Source: Symbiodinium natans
Taxonomy: Eukaryota > Sar > Dinophyceae > Suessiales > Symbiodiniaceae
Direction of reading: 5' to 3'
Length of the DNA: 64,000 nucleotides
NCBI GenBank assembly: GCA_905221605.1
Contig: CAJNDS010000546.1
Span: 496,206-560,205 of the forward strand
In this document: positions 52,258 to 63,017 of the stretch, one piece after another
Layout of the letters: every line of letters starts with the position of its first letter
How positions within the stretch are numbered: position 1 is the first letter of the stretch
The notes under the pieces: model-generated
Seen by the model: the letters and a program-made list of their open reading frames with translations, nothing else
What the model was told of the DNA's origin: nothing
Databases searched by the model: none
Program-made: the position numbers and the translations under genes

Positions 52258-52892
52258 GGTGGGTTTAGGGTTTCGGGTTCGGGGTCAGGGGTTCGGGGTT
52301 TGGGGTTTCGGGATTGGGGTTTACAGGGCTTTGGGACGGGGCTTAAATTGTTTTAAGGGGCTTTAAGGGTTTCGAGAGGAGCCAAGCGCATGCCAAGAAG
52401 TGTTTGCCTCTCAAGGGTTCCCCCCGACTCTGCTCCCAACATAAATTCCTGCAGACATTCTTCAAGATGCTCTCGCCTGAAAGCTGCCCTAAACCATCCT
52501 CAACCCTAAAGCCTAAACCCGGAACCACAAACCCTAAACCCTAAACCCCATCAGCCCTGAGCGCTAAACCCAGCGCATGGCAAGCCGAAAATCCTGGAAT
52601 CCCAGACCCTTGACCCCATCCCTTCCCTAAGAAACCCAGGACCTAAAAAGGCACAAATGGTGATCCCTACAAGCCTCATAGGGGAACAAGTTTCTTGGGC
52701 CATGGGCAACCAACCCTAAACCCTAAACCCCAAACCCTAAACCCTGGACCCTAAACCCTACACCCTAAACCCTAAACCCCAAACCCTAAACCCTAAACCC
52801 TAAACCGGCAAAACCCCAATAAGCCCTACAAAAAGCCATAGAAAAATCCCTAAACCCTGAAGGGAACCCGAAACCCACAAAGGGGAGCTTTT
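52258..52892. other. Possible intergenic or intron region of decayed repeats
   Basis: TTTAGGG and TTTCGGG variants, an unassigned block 52345-52500 and degenerate CCCTAAA (52505-52860). No exon supported. Confidence 0.5.
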
Positions 52893-53002
52893 GGGATGTT
52901 CCCCTCTATACTAACAGTCCTTTATAGGGAATGAAAAAGAGTGTTTAGGGTTTATATAGGGTTTAGGGCTATAATCCGTATGGTAAAAGGGAGAACATCC
53001 CA
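52892..53002. mobile_element. Family C element containing telomere units
   Basis: Arms TGGGATGTTCCCCTCTATAC and GGTAAAAGGGAGAACATCCCA. The centre reads GTGTTTAGGGTTTATATAGG, i.e. telomere units within the hairpin loop, absent from the copies at 6367 and 60829. Confidence 0.75.
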
Positions 53003-53019
53003 AGAGAGCCCTGTCTCAG

Positions 53020-54171
53020 GTTCATCTCATCCCCATCACCATTGCATCCTGGGCCCACGACACCTTGCATTCGGCTAGCACCGCGGCTGCGCAACTGGCG
53101 ACTGCGGGCTATTAGAGGGGGTTGGAGACTACAGCATTCGTGGATTTCAGGTTTTAGGGTTTAGGGCTTAATTACTCGTTTCTTGATGGTTTGGCTGCAG
53201 GCTGTGGTAAAACGTGGTTGGGGCCTTATAATGAGTTGAGGGTGTAGTACCCTCAATCATGTCCTCAGGCCCTTAGACCTTTCACTTTAGGTGTGCATTC
53301 TGTGGAAGGCAACCCTCCCATGTACAGAGATGACCTTATCAAATCTGACGAGGTTCGCATAAGGTTTCGTTTTCATATTGGTGCGAACCCTAAAAACTGA
53401 ACCCTAAACCCTGAACCCTATAGATTTTAGGGTTTAGGGTTTAGGGTTTAGGGGTTAGGGTATATGTCACAACCCCTTTCAGGATGTCTTTACCGTGCAC
53501 GGCCTCTTCTGGCCGGCGCTGCAGCTAGCTTGCCTCGAGACTTGGCTGGTGCTGCCAGATCCTAACCCTAAACCCTAAATCCTAAACCCTAAACCCTAAA
53601 CCCTAAACCCTAACCCTAAACCCTAAACCCTAAACCCTAAACCCTAAACCCTAAACCCTAAACCCTAAACCCTAAACCCTAAACCCTAAACCCTAAACCC
53701 TAAACCCTAAACCCTAAACCCTAAACCCTAAACCCTAAACCCTAAACCCTAAACCCTAAACCCTAAACCCTAAACCCTAAACCCTAAACCCTAACCCTGC
53801 AACATGAAGCCCGACACGCCGAAGCCCTGCTCCCCCACACCCTAGGCCCTCTAAGCCCAAACCTCAACATTTTTCAGCCCTGACCCTGAACCCATGAAAT
53901 TCCTCCACCCCTAAAACCCTAGAGGGTTTAGGGTTTAGGGTTTAGGGTTTAGGGTTTAGGGTTTAGGGTTTAGGGTTTAGGGTTTAGGGTTTAGGGTTTA
54001 GGGATCTGCATTCCTCAGGCCTGGCGGGCACCAGCCACCTTGAATTGGCTCTGCTCTTTCGGGGTTTAGGGTTGAGGGTTTAGGGTTTAGGGTTTAGGGT
54101 TTAGGGTGGCTTTAGCCAGGGTTTTGGACCGCTACAAGAAGATGATCAAGCGGCTAATCCCTTCCCCCTGA
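53020..54171 (+). CDS. Four phase-compatible exons ending in TGA
   Basis: Exons 53020-53107 (acceptor CTGTCTCAG; VHLIPITIASWAHDTLHSAS, TAAAQLAT; GC donor, or TAG 6 bp later), 53483-53548 (CLYRARPLLAGAAASLPRDL; donor G|GTGCTG; the alternative frame DVFTVHGLFWPALQLACLET is equally open), 54019-54063 (LAGTSHLELALLF; donor G|GTTTAG) and 54116-54171 (RVLDRYKKMIKRLIPSP, TGA). The frame choice rests on phase matching. Family unknown. Confidence 0.55.
53562..53797 (-). repeat. Longest near-perfect CCCTAAA tract
   Basis: About 33 units with only a CCCTAAT and a few CCCTAA length variants over 235 bp. It starts directly after the coding block at 53483 and is followed by a TTTAGGG tract at 53924-54003, an inverted pair inside one intron. 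Confidence 0.95.
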
Positions 54172-54424
54172 TTTTCAGCCACCCCCCACCCCCCCCCCCC
54201 CCCCTACCCCGCTGCCTCCTAACATTAAATCCCCCCACGCCCCGCCCCCCGCCACCGCAATTTAGATATGTGGCAGTATATGAGGGGGGGGGGGGGGGGG
54301 AATTAAAAATTAGGGTTCCCTAAGCCCTAAACCCTGAAACCCTAAAACCCTAAACCCCAAACCCCTAAGCCCTAAACCCTAAACCCTAGACTGTGGTGGA
54401 AAATTCGGGGGGAGGGGACTACAG

Positions 54425-54700
54425 AGAGGCAAGGGTCGTTTTTTGAAGATCGACTCGCTGGTGTCGGTACGAGCTGCCAGGAGATGTCCGGATGAGTTTA
54501 GGGTTTAGGGTTTAGGGTTTAGGGCTTAGGGCTTAGGGCTTAGGGTTTAGGGTTTAGGGTTTAGGGTTTAGGGCTTAGGGCTTAGGGCTTAGGGCTTAGG
54601 GTTTAGGGTTTAGGGTTATCATAGAGAGCGGATGGCTGCTAAGGCCGCCCTGGATTTTTTCACATGGGCTACAGGAGATTTCCTGGCCGACGGCCTATAG
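54425..54700 (+). CDS. Two exons, product unknown
   Basis: Exon 54425-54480 (acceptor GGACTACAG; RQGSFFEDRLAGVGTSCQ; apparent GA donor AG|GAGATG) and exon 54625 to about 54692 (acceptor ATCATAG; ERMAAKAALDFFTWATGDFL, AD; GC donor G|GCCTAT, otherwise TAG at 54698-54700). The two do not join in phase as drawn. Confidence 0.5.
54497..54617 (+). repeat. TTTAGGG tract with blocks of CTTAGGG
   Basis: Perfect TTTAGGG alternates with two blocks of three to four CTTAGGG units, another case of clustered variant units. Confidence 0.9.
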
Positions 54701-54981
54701 GCGAATTAGGCGATCAGATGGGTCCTAAACCCTAAGCCCTAAACCCTAAACCCAAACCCTAAACCTCAAAACCCTAAACCCCTAACTCCAAAACCCTAAT
54801 CCCCAGAGCACTCAAAGCCTAACACCCTAAACCCTAAAACGCTCAAACCCTAAAGTCTAACAGCCCTGGGTCCCCTCAAGTTTTAAAACCCCAAAACCCG
54901 GAAAACCCTAGGCTCAAAACCCTAAACCCTCAACCCTAAACCCTAAACCCTAAACGCCCCAACATGTTAACAACGGCCGAG

Positions 54982-55026
54982 GAGTCTGGATGGGAGCTGA
55001 GAAGCTTGGTTCGAATCTGCGTACTT
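54982..55026 (+). CDS. Exon, product unknown
   Basis: The acceptor ACGGCCGAG; 45 bp read ESGWELRSLVRICVL (phase 0) or VWMGAEKLGSNLR (the phase that joins both neighbours), ending CTT|GTTTAG. Confidence 0.5.
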
Positions 55027-56175
55027 GTTTAGGGTTCAGGGTTTAGGGTTTGAACCTCCCAGTAAGGATTGTTTAGTCATAGGGCCCCCTGAAAGCTCCC
55101 AAAGGGGTAACTCCAAGAATCCCAGACCCCATGTAAGAGGGTGTCTTTTCGGGGGTATAGGGTTGCCAGAAACCCCAAACCCTGAACCATAGACCCGAAA
55201 CCAAAAAACCCTAAACCCCAAACCCGAAACCCTAAACCCTAAACCCTATACCCTAAACCCTAGGGTTTAGGATTTAGGGTGTAGGGCTTAGGGTTTTGGG
55301 GTTAGTCCGGGGGTTTGGGGTGTAGGGTTGCGGCGTTGGTGTCTAGGGGCCCTGGACTTCTAGAAGTTCTTCCTCATAGGGTTTAGGGTTTTGGGTTTGG
55401 AAGCTCGGGGGGGGGGGAGGGGGGGGGGGGGGGGGGGGGGGGGGAGGGGGGGGGTGGGGGGGGGGGGGGGGGGGGGGGGGGGGAGGGGGGGAGGGGGGGG
55501 AGAGGGGGGGGGGGGGGGGGTAGAATTTCGAGATCAGCTTTTTAGTCTGGACCTGGTGTTAAATTGAGCCCTAAACCCTAAACCACGAAACCCTAATGAA
55601 GCTTTAGATTTTTGGGGCTTGAAGGTCAATGAGAGGTGTATGATCTAATGTGTTCAGTTTTGGCAACTTTTTACCCTGCTTAAAGCTTCGCCAACTTTCG
55701 GGGTACCAGAAGCCCCTTTAACATTCCAGTTTGGTATGTTCCCCTTATACTAGCGGTCCTCGAACCCCCTCCCCAAAAGTTTCAACTCTCCTACCCCTTA
55801 GCACACTCGATTATCTTTGAACTATGGCGGTAAGGGGGGAGGGTTAGTCTTACGCAGAGGGGGTATAGGGCCCTTGAGCGGAAATTACGTTCTGAGAAAG
55901 TCTTAATCTTATAAAGGGGGAAATGTTCGCATGCCCCGTAGCGACTTCGAATCCAGGTTAGCCCATGGGGTGTTTTCAATGTTTCTAACATGCTCTCTCA
56001 ATCCTCGCAGGGTTGGGTTTAGGGTTTGGTAGAACCTACCGTAAACCCCAAAAAATTGGAACATCCTTACCCCATACCCCAAAAGGTATACTAAAGGGAA
56101 TACTAGCTCTAATCATCCTTAAACCATGTTCCAACTTTCCGGGGTTTACTGTAGATCTTAAACGTCCAAGTCAAG
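55027..56175. other. Intron with a giant G-run region and hairpin
   Basis: Telomeric repeats in both orientations (55027-55390), about 110 bp of almost pure G (55408-55520), a stretched family C element (55733-55936) and an unassigned block to 56175. Confidence 0.6.
55408..55520 (+). repeat. Poly-G region
   Basis: About 110 bp of G interrupted by scattered A and T. The longest homopolymer-like tract in the window; true length is uncertain. Confidence 0.9.
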
Positions 56176-56865
56176 GCAACCAGACCCGAGAGTACCTGGA
56201 TGCGGACGCAGAGGTTTTCGAGGAGTGCCTCCAAAGGTTTAAAGGTTGGCATTTTTGTTGGCCGGGGTTTAGGGTTTAGGGTCCAGTTCCGGCTGCGTTT
56301 GGAGACCGGAATCGGCTGAGGCTGTGTTTTTCTAATGTTCGGGGTTAGACGTTCTGGGTTGGGATGTTCCCCCTTATACTTACACTCCTTAATAGGGATT
56401 GTAGTACCCCCATGATAATCCCTATTAAGGAATGTTAGTTGAAGGGGGAAATTGGGAGTTGATGAGGTATAGGGTCGAGGAGTTGAGGATGCAGTGGTGT
56501 AGGTTGAGAGGCCAATGTTTCGGGTTTAGGGCTGAGTGTTTAGGGCTGAAGGTTTAGGGTTTTGGGTTTTGGGTTTTAGGGTTTCGGGTTTAGGGTTTAG
56601 GGTTTTGGGTTTGGGTTCAAAGGGGCTCAAAGCACGGGAACCCCTGCTAAGAGTTTCTCAAGTCAGCAGACAGCTGGTGCAGCTGAAGTCGCAAGCCTTA
56701 ATCCTAAGCCCTGAACCCTAATTATACCTCATCCCTAAACCCTAAATCCTAAACCCTAAACCCTGAATGCCAAACCAAGGTTCGTGAAGTGGCTGAACCA
56801 AGACCACTTCCCCGAGTGGGCCCGAGACACGCCCCTGGCTGCGCGCTTTTACATGCGACGCGGCC
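56176..56865 (+). CDS. Two strongly coding-like exons, product unknown
   Basis: Exon 56176-56266 (NQTREYLDADAEVFEECLQR, FKGWHFCWPG; donor GG|GTTTAG) and exon 56780-56865 (acceptor AAACCAAG; FVKWLNQDHFPEWARDTPLA, ARFYMRRG; donor C|GTGTTT). They join in phase and have consistent composition. Not recognised. The intron holds the family C element at 56360. Confidence 0.7.
56360..56452. mobile_element. Family C inverted-repeat element
   Basis: Left arm TGGGATGTTCCCCCTTATACT, inner ACTCCTTAATAGGGATTGTA and its mirror TAATCCCTATTAAGGAATGT; the right outer arm is slightly diverged. Confidence 0.8.
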
Positions 56866-57431
56866 GTGTTTAGGGTGTAGGGTTTAGGGTTTAGGGTTTA
56901 GGGTTTAGGGTTTAGGGTTCACCAGATCCTTTGGGAGGCTAGGGATAGGGTTTTGGGCCAAATTGCCCAATTTAGTGCCCTGTTTTGCTGTTGACAAAGT
57001 AGAACTCTTCCGGGGGCGGCCCGGGGGGGTCCTGGCAAGGAAAGGTGGTGGACCCTAAAACCTAAGCCCTTAATCCTAAACCCTAACCCAACAGCAACAT
57101 GATAAACGTAAACACCAAAACCAATCCAAGGAAGGTTTACAGTTCCCCTAGTGTGATCCTTTTCCTTGGCAAGAGGTTTCTGAAGTCATTTTTGGCCCTT
57201 GGGTCTAAACATGTACATAAGAGGCGCAATACAGGGGTTCAGGTTACATGTACGTAAGAGGCGTATAATACAAGGGGTTCAGGTTTAAACATGTACATAA
57301 CGGGCAAAATGCAAGGGGCTCAGGTTCAAACATGTACATAAGAGGCATAAGCAAGGGGGGGGGTTTAGGGTCTAATGTTTAGTTGAGAGGTTTTGGGCTC
57401 TGTATGACGTCTCTGTTCCTGTCCTCCTCAG

Positions 57432-57735
57432 CCGAGGTACTGCCAACAGATACGGGCGCAACTGTTGGCGGCCGGCTGACGCAGACGCGTCCGCTGTTCC
57501 ATGCTCCCCCCAAAGAAAAAAGCCCAAAGGGTCCATGTACCTCTATAGTATGCTTGGGCCTTAAAGGGGTTCCCATATAGTAGCTTTAGGTCCCAAGTAT
57601 ATACTATATGGGTACATGGACCCTTAGGGAAAAGGCCTTCGACAAAAAATCGGTGGAGCGTTACAGTCCCTGGAGGGACCGAGAAAGTCGACTCATAAGT
57701 GGGATGTACTTTCCGCTCTCGTTGAGCTCTTAGTC
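57432..57735 (+). CDS. Two exons separated exactly by a family B element
   Basis: Exon 57432-57529 (acceptor GTCCTCCTCAG; EVLPTDTGATVGGRLTQTRP, LFHAPPKEKSPK) continues, after the 98-bp element 57530-57627, into 57628-57735 (GKGLRQKIGGALQSLEGPRK, STHKWDVLSALVELLV). Both are open and the join is in frame only if the removed piece is bounded AAG|GGTCC...TTAG|GG, a GG-AG intron. After 57735 comes TAG, or donor TTA|GTCTAG at 57733. The preceding join from 56865 also keeps frame. Family unknown. Confidence 0.65.
57525..57629. mobile_element. Family B element, probably an introner
   Basis: Ends CCAAAGGGTCCATGTACC and GGTACATGGACCCTTAGGG; inner arms TATGCTTGGGCCTTAAAGG and mirror. Coding sequence on both sides and frame restoration by its removal suggest it is spliced out as an intron. 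Confidence 0.7.
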
Positions 57736-57739
57736 TAGG

Positions 57740-58126
57740 TTGGGTGGCTTCGTCCGCCCCAAACCCGAAAACCCTAAACCCTTAACCCTGAGCTCTATTT
57801 TTCAATCAGGATTGCAGGGGGGGATGTAAGGGAGGGGTGTAAGCGATGCCTTAGTGCAGATGACTGCTTAGAAGGCGCGAACAAGGCAGGTTAGGCCCCT
57901 TACACCCCGGATAAGTCTTTGGGAAGGTACCCTGGCTGTCCAGCACTTTCTCCAACAACGCAAAAAAAGGCAATGTAAGTGGCACATCGGAATGGTATTT
58001 AGGGTACGCCAGGCATTGCTGGGGCGGAGGGTGGCATAAAATGTAGGTTCGTGGGTAGTTATGTGTTTTCGGGTTTAGCGTTTAGGGTTTAGGGTTTAGT
58101 TCAACTAGAGCACTAACCACTTAAAG
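57740..58126. other. Intron or gap, little structure
   Basis: A few degenerate CCCTAAA and TTTAGGG units and unique sequence with pyrimidine tracts; no exon supported. Confidence 0.5.
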
Positions 58127-58783
58127 CCCGACTGGGTGAAGACGCCCCTGCCCCGCCGCGTCTGAACACCCCGGCCATCGTTGTCCCTAACTTTCAATCT
58201 TCAAATTGCTGTTTGGGGGTCCCCGAAAATTAGGGGGTACCCTTTTGGGGGGGTCCCTTTAAGGGGATTCGAAACCCTCAACCCTTGCCAAAAAGCCAAC
58301 ATGTTGCAGGGGCTGCCGAGCCTTGCTCAACTCTACAGGCCCCCAAAAGCCTGAAACCCAAACTCTGAACTCATGATGAGGGTTTAGGGTTTAGGGTTTA
58401 GGGTTTAGGATTTAGGGTTTAGGGTTTAGGGTTTAGGGTTCAGGGTCTAGGGTTTCGGGTTTGGGGTCTGGGGTTTGGGGTTTAGGGTATCAGAAGCCGA
58501 AGAGAGATTCAGGGTTCAGGGTTTAGGGTTAAGTTCCTTGGGTCTTCTGGTTCCGAAAGCCTGGTTCCGAAAGCCCGCCCGGCACGAACCTGAAACCCTA
58601 GAAGCCGCGAACCCTGAACTAATGACGCCCTAAACCCTAAACCCTAGACCCGAAACTCTCGTTCCCTAAACCCTAAACCCTAAACCCTAAACCCCAAAGC
58701 CACGAGACCCCCCAACCCCATCTGCAGCTCGTGGCAAACAGCCAAGGATCTGCCTGGAATGGAAGAGGCTCACGTCCAAGGAG
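58127..58783 (+). CDS. Three phase-compatible exons, product unknown
   Basis: Exons 58127-58159 (PDWVKTPLPRR; donor CGC|GTCTGA), 58310-58338 (acceptor ATGTTGCAG; GLPSLAQLY; GC donor AG|GCCCCC) and 58728-58783 (acceptor CCATCTGCAG; SWQTAKDLPGMEEAHVQ; donor G|GTGGGT). Joins keep frame. The last is followed by a TTTAGGG tract (58790-58915) with TCTAGGG variants. Confidence 0.6.
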
Positions 58784-58915
58784 GTGGGTTTAGGGTTTAG
58801 GGTTTAGGGTTTAGGGTTTAGGGTTTAGGGTCTAGGGTTTAGGGTTTAGGGTTCAGGGTTTAGGGTTTAGGGTTTAGGGGTTTAGGGTCTAGGGTCTAGG
58901 GTCTAGGGCTTAGGG

Positions 58916-59714
58916 TGCCGAACAAAATGACGAAATCCTTCAGGGCTTCGGCCTTAGCTGGGGTAGCTTTGGGGGCCCTATAAACGATTTGTTTTTTTTT
59001 TTTTTTAATGGCTTTGCAAGGACTGTGTAGGGGGCTAACGGGTATTTAGAATGAACAGATATGTTCTAACCTGCCCCTGTTAGGGGTGGGTGGGGGGGGG
59101 GGGGGGGGGGGTTAGGGTTTAGGGTTTAGGTTTAGGGTTTAGGGTTCGGGTTTCGGTTTCGGGTTTAGGGTTTAGGGTTTAGGGTTTAGGCTGTTAGGGG
59201 TGTGGTTCTGGACCAAAATAAGGCTTGCAGCCATGCTCAAGCCTCTCATCGGGGGGGGGGGGGGGGGGTGGGGGGTGGGTGGGTCTTAAGCAAATAGTAG
59301 GTATCAGCCACTCAAGTACCCAAATATGGTCAGAATTGGGTTGTAAGTACAGCTATACTTGGGTTGTTAAGTCCCAACCTCCAAGTAGGGACTAGGTGTA
59401 GATCAAGGTAGAGGTTCCGGCCTTGCATAACCATGTACCCTTGCATACTTGGCAGCTCGTGGGACTTAGAAAGTCTAATTAGATTCCCCTATAGAAACCA
59501 CATCATAACCCCCGTAAGCCCAACATACTAACCCTACTTACGAAGTCAAAAGGGCTTGCAAGTACTAGAAGCTGTTTATGAGGTACCCTGCCTGTAACCC
59601 TAAACCCCTAAACCTTAAACCCCAAAACCCTAAAACCCTGAACCCTAAACCCCAAACCCTAAACCCTAAACCCAAATGCCCGGCCCCAACCTGTCTGTTG
59701 TTGGGGCGTTGCAG
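58916..59714. other. Repeat-rich intron
   Basis: Poly-T (58991-59005), G runs (59088-59110 and 59250-59270), telomeric repeats, a partial family A element (about 59300-59390) and degenerate CCCTAAA (59597-59675). No exon seen. Confidence 0.6.
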
Positions 59715-60813
59715 GCGGTTCAGCACTATGCCTTCTGGTCCCTGGCAGATGAGGTGGAGGCCGGCATTTAGGTTCGCAAGGTGCAAACTTCCGCAGGCCC
59801 TAGAGCCCTACATCCTCAACCCGCACAAACGCACGTGTAGGGTTTAGGGTTTAGGGTTTAGGGTTTAGGGTTTAGGGTTTAGGGTTTAGGGTTTAGGGTT
59901 TAGGGTTTAGGGCTCAGGGTCTAGGGTTTCTGGTTTAGAGTTTAGGTTTTAGCGTTTTGGGTTTAGGGCTTAGGGTTTAGGGTTTAGGGACCACCCCAAA
60001 GTACCAACCCCTGGAGATTCAGTTCGAAAGTGAACCCTCGCCCCAAGAATGAAGATGCACACTTGTCAAAGGGCATGTAGGACCGGGAGTAGGCACTTTT
60101 TTTTCCTTTTTTTAGGGTTGGGGTTCCCTTATAACCCCCTTAAAACCAAAAAGGGTGCCCTTTTTATTCCTAGGGTACTCCCGGGTCTAGATGATGACAC
60201 GTGCACTCTCCCCGAACTTGCCTCCTCCCCCACCGCCCGCCACACCTGTGGGTGTGGATTCTGGATCACGTGCATTGTGGTGTGTTTCTCCCATCCCTTG
60301 CGGTGTGGTCGCTAACCCTGAACCCTGAACCCTAAACCCTGAACCCTAAACCCTAAACCCAGTGCTGCCGGGTGTTGGGCTGTGGTCTGCTTCCCCTTCT
60401 TCGTCACTTGTGGGAAGCTGCTCCCAGACAGAGGGTTCAGACTACTTAGGGTTCACGTCGGATTCAAGGTGTAGGGTTCAGGGTGTATGGTTGAGGGTTA
60501 GGGTCGGATTTATGGTTTAGGGTTTAGGGTTTAGGGTTTAATGTTTAGGGTTTACGTGGGGTGTATGGGCAGGAAAGGAGGCTTGGCCTTCGGAAGCAAC
60601 GGCGCCGAGATGTCAGGGGTATGGACCCTAAACTCTAAACCCTACACCCTAAACCCTAAACCCTAAACCCTAAACCCTAAGCCCTAAACCCTAAACCCAA
60701 AACCCTAAACCCGAAACCCTGAACCCTAAACCCTAAACTCTCACAACGAACGCAGCTCCTGGGCCAGGAAGCTAAAGGCCCTGGCGACGGCGTCGGCGGT
60801 CAGAGCACCCTGG
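59715..60813 (+). CDS. Four phase-compatible exons, product unknown
   Basis: Exons 59715-59753 (acceptor GGCGTTGCAG; AVQHYAFWSLADE; donor GAG|GTGGAG, otherwise TAG at 59769), 60428-60468 (acceptor GCTGCTCCCAG; TEGSDYLGFTSDS; donor AG|GTGTAG), 60573-60618 (KGGLAFGSNGAEMSG; donor GGG|GTATGG) and 60756-60813 (acceptor GAACGCAG; LLGQEAKGPGDGVGGQSTL; GC donor G|GCAAGA). All joins keep frame. Gly-rich; family unknown. Confidence 0.6.
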
Positions 60814-60828
60814 GCAAGACTCAAGAAT

Positions 60829-60915
60829 ACCTTATACTATCAGTCCTTCATAGGGGTTATAATACCCCCTGTTAGAATCCCTATCAAGGACTGCTAGCAT
60901 AAGGGGGAAAATGCC
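60829..60915. mobile_element. Family C inverted-repeat element
   Basis: Arms CCTTATACTATCAGTCCTTC and AGGACTGCTAGCATAAGG with inner TAGGGGTTATAATACCCCC; begins 15 bp after the exon ending at 60813. Confidence 0.8.
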
Positions 60916-61264
60916 AATAAACAACCCTAAGCCCTGACCAGAATGTTTCGGGTTTTGGCTTCAGAGCGTCTAGGACTCAGGGAACCCTAAATTCAGCCCG
61001 GTTGTCGTGCGGATTTGGGATTTCCGGACCTTTGAGAGGATCTGAAAAGTGGAACCCCCACATTCGTGCGTGCCCTCTACTACTTGAGGGGTCCTTCTAG
61101 CCTCATTCGGGGTAGGGATCCACTGTTTAACCCCTAAACCCCAAATCCCTAAATCCTAAACCCTAAACCCTATAAGCTTCATCTTTCCAGGGGACCAGTG
61201 AGTTGGATTGGGCGGATTGAAGAAGCAGGGTTTTGGGTTTTTTGGTTCATGTGGCCTTAATTAA

Positions 61265-61889
61265 TAATTTTATTTATGTACTCGTTTATTATTTATTCGT
61301 TTATTTATTTATTGATGTATTTGTTGATGTATATACTTTTTTGGTGTATGTATACTTTTATGTGTTTGACCTTTATTTACTTCATTCATTCTTGTGTTCT
61401 ATATGTCTATCGTTCTATCTTTCCAGTCATTTACCATCTATCTATCCATCTATCTGTCTACATATATATATATATGTACACATGCATGTATACACACACA
61501 CATATATATATATATATGTAACAGTCTAAGTATGCATACGTACATACATGGATGTACATGTATACAGAAATTGGTAGACAAAGAAGTAAATGAATACATG
61601 AATAAATGAATAAATGGATAAATGAATAAATGAATACATGAATAAATGAATAAATGAATAAATGAATAAATGAATAAATGAATAAATGAATAAATGAATA
61701 AATGAATAAATGAATAAATGAATAAATGAATAAATGAATACATGAATAAATGAATGAATGAATGAATGAATGAGTGAGTGAATGAATAAATGAATTAAGA
61801 TACAATATATCCAATTACAATCAAAATAGATATGTCTATAGATAAAGGATAACAAGAAAACACGCAAATCAATAAACCATATATGTATA

Positions 61890-61922
<33 letters not shown>
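61265..61922. repeat. AT-rich microsatellite block with (AATG/AATA)n
   Basis: TTTAT-rich sequence (61265-61460), TA/CA dinucleotides (61459-61525), about fifty tetranucleotide units of AATA/AATG (61589-61797) and another TA run (61875-61922). It generates long low-complexity frames on both strands (FIHLFIYS... and YIYIY...), which are not genes. It lies in the intron between 60813 and 61938. Confidence 0.9.
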
Positions 61923-61937
61923 CCCCCCACCCCCCAG

Positions 61938-62024
61938 GCGGCGACGCTTCCACGAACCTGGGAAGCACGTCCCTGGCCAACTTCATGTCTTCCAGGGACG
62001 AGGCCTGCGAAGCGCTTCTTTGGG
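61938..62024 (+). CDS. Exon, product unknown
   Basis: The acceptor CCACCCCCCAG after the microsatellite leads GDASTNLGSTSLANFMSSRD, EACEALLW; the donor is G|GTTTGG. It joins 60813 in phase. TTTGGGG/TTTAGGG repeats fill the following 200 bp. Confidence 0.65.
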
Positions 62025-62743
62025 GTTTGGAAGTGTTTGGGGTGTAGGGTTTAGGGTTTGGGGTTTGGGGTTTGGGGTTTAGGGTTTGGTTGGGGTTTAG
62101 GGTTTGGGGTTTGGGGTTTAGGGTTTGGGGTTTGGGGTTTGGGGTTTAAGGTTTAGGGTTTGGGGTTTGGGGTTTCGGGTGTAGGGCTTAAGGTTTAGGG
62201 TTTGGGGTTTGGGGTTTAGGGGGCCTGGGTTTGGGTTTGGCGGGTTTGGGGTTTGAGGGGGGGTGGGGGGTTTAGGTGTGTCAGTTGTTCAGGATTTGCT
62301 TGTAACACCCACTTTCTCTGGGACCCCATATCAGTAGGATCTGAGCATACACAGATTCCTGCAGGAGGGGCGTTTTGGTACCAAGCTTAAGGGAATCAGG
62401 AGTTTGGGTTCAGGGGTTTGGTTCACATGGTGCTATTGCTTTCTTTCAAGAGGTGCGGGGGTGGGTACCTTTTAACCCTAAACCCTAAACCCTAAATCTT
62501 AAACCACCCGACCTCTTGGAAGCGCGGAGCTCTGGGTATCAGATCCAAACCCCTAGACACTGATCCCCACTCTCCCTAAATGCTTAATCCCCAACCCTAA
62601 GCCCTGAACCCTAAACCCTATACCTGAAAACCCTAAAACCCCTGAAATCTCTAAAAACCCTAAGAGCCCTAAGAACCCTAAGAAACCCTAAAAACCCTAA
62701 AAGCCTTAAACCTTAAGCCATCAAACCACAAGTCTGTTGCTAG
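62025..62743. other. Intron of telomere variants and degenerate repeats
   Basis: TTTGGGG-rich variant array (62046-62225), a unique block with a possible acceptor CCTGCAG at about 62365, then degenerate CCCTAAA with AAA insertions (62475-62715). Confidence 0.6.
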
Positions 62744-62786
62744 ATCAGGCCTGGGCTACGAACTCGGCGCCGATGTCCGGAGGCGG
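62744..62786 (+). CDS. Possible exon
   Basis: The acceptor GTTGCTAG leads 43 bp, open as SGLGYELGADVRRR or QAWATNSAPMSG, ending GG|GTTTAG. The frame is not decided. Confidence 0.45.
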
Positions 62787-63017
62787 GTTTAGGGTTTTGG
62801 GATTCGAGTTTAGGGTTTAGGGTTTAGGGTTTAGGGCTTAGGGTTTAGGGTTTAGGGCTTAGGGTTTAGGGTTTAGGGTTTAGGGTTCAGGGATAGGGTC
62901 CTCAAGGGAGGGGGTTCAAGGGGGTACGTAACCCAAGTTTCCGTAATACTCTCTAAGCTTCCCTTAAGGTTCCCTCGGTACCTACCCCCCATGGACCCAT
63001 AGTAGGACGCACCCCAA

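Noticed and set aside
61233-61986. Long frames rich in FIHLFIYS or YIYIY on both strands
   Set aside because: They come from the AATA/AATG tetranucleotide and TA dinucleotide microsatellites.
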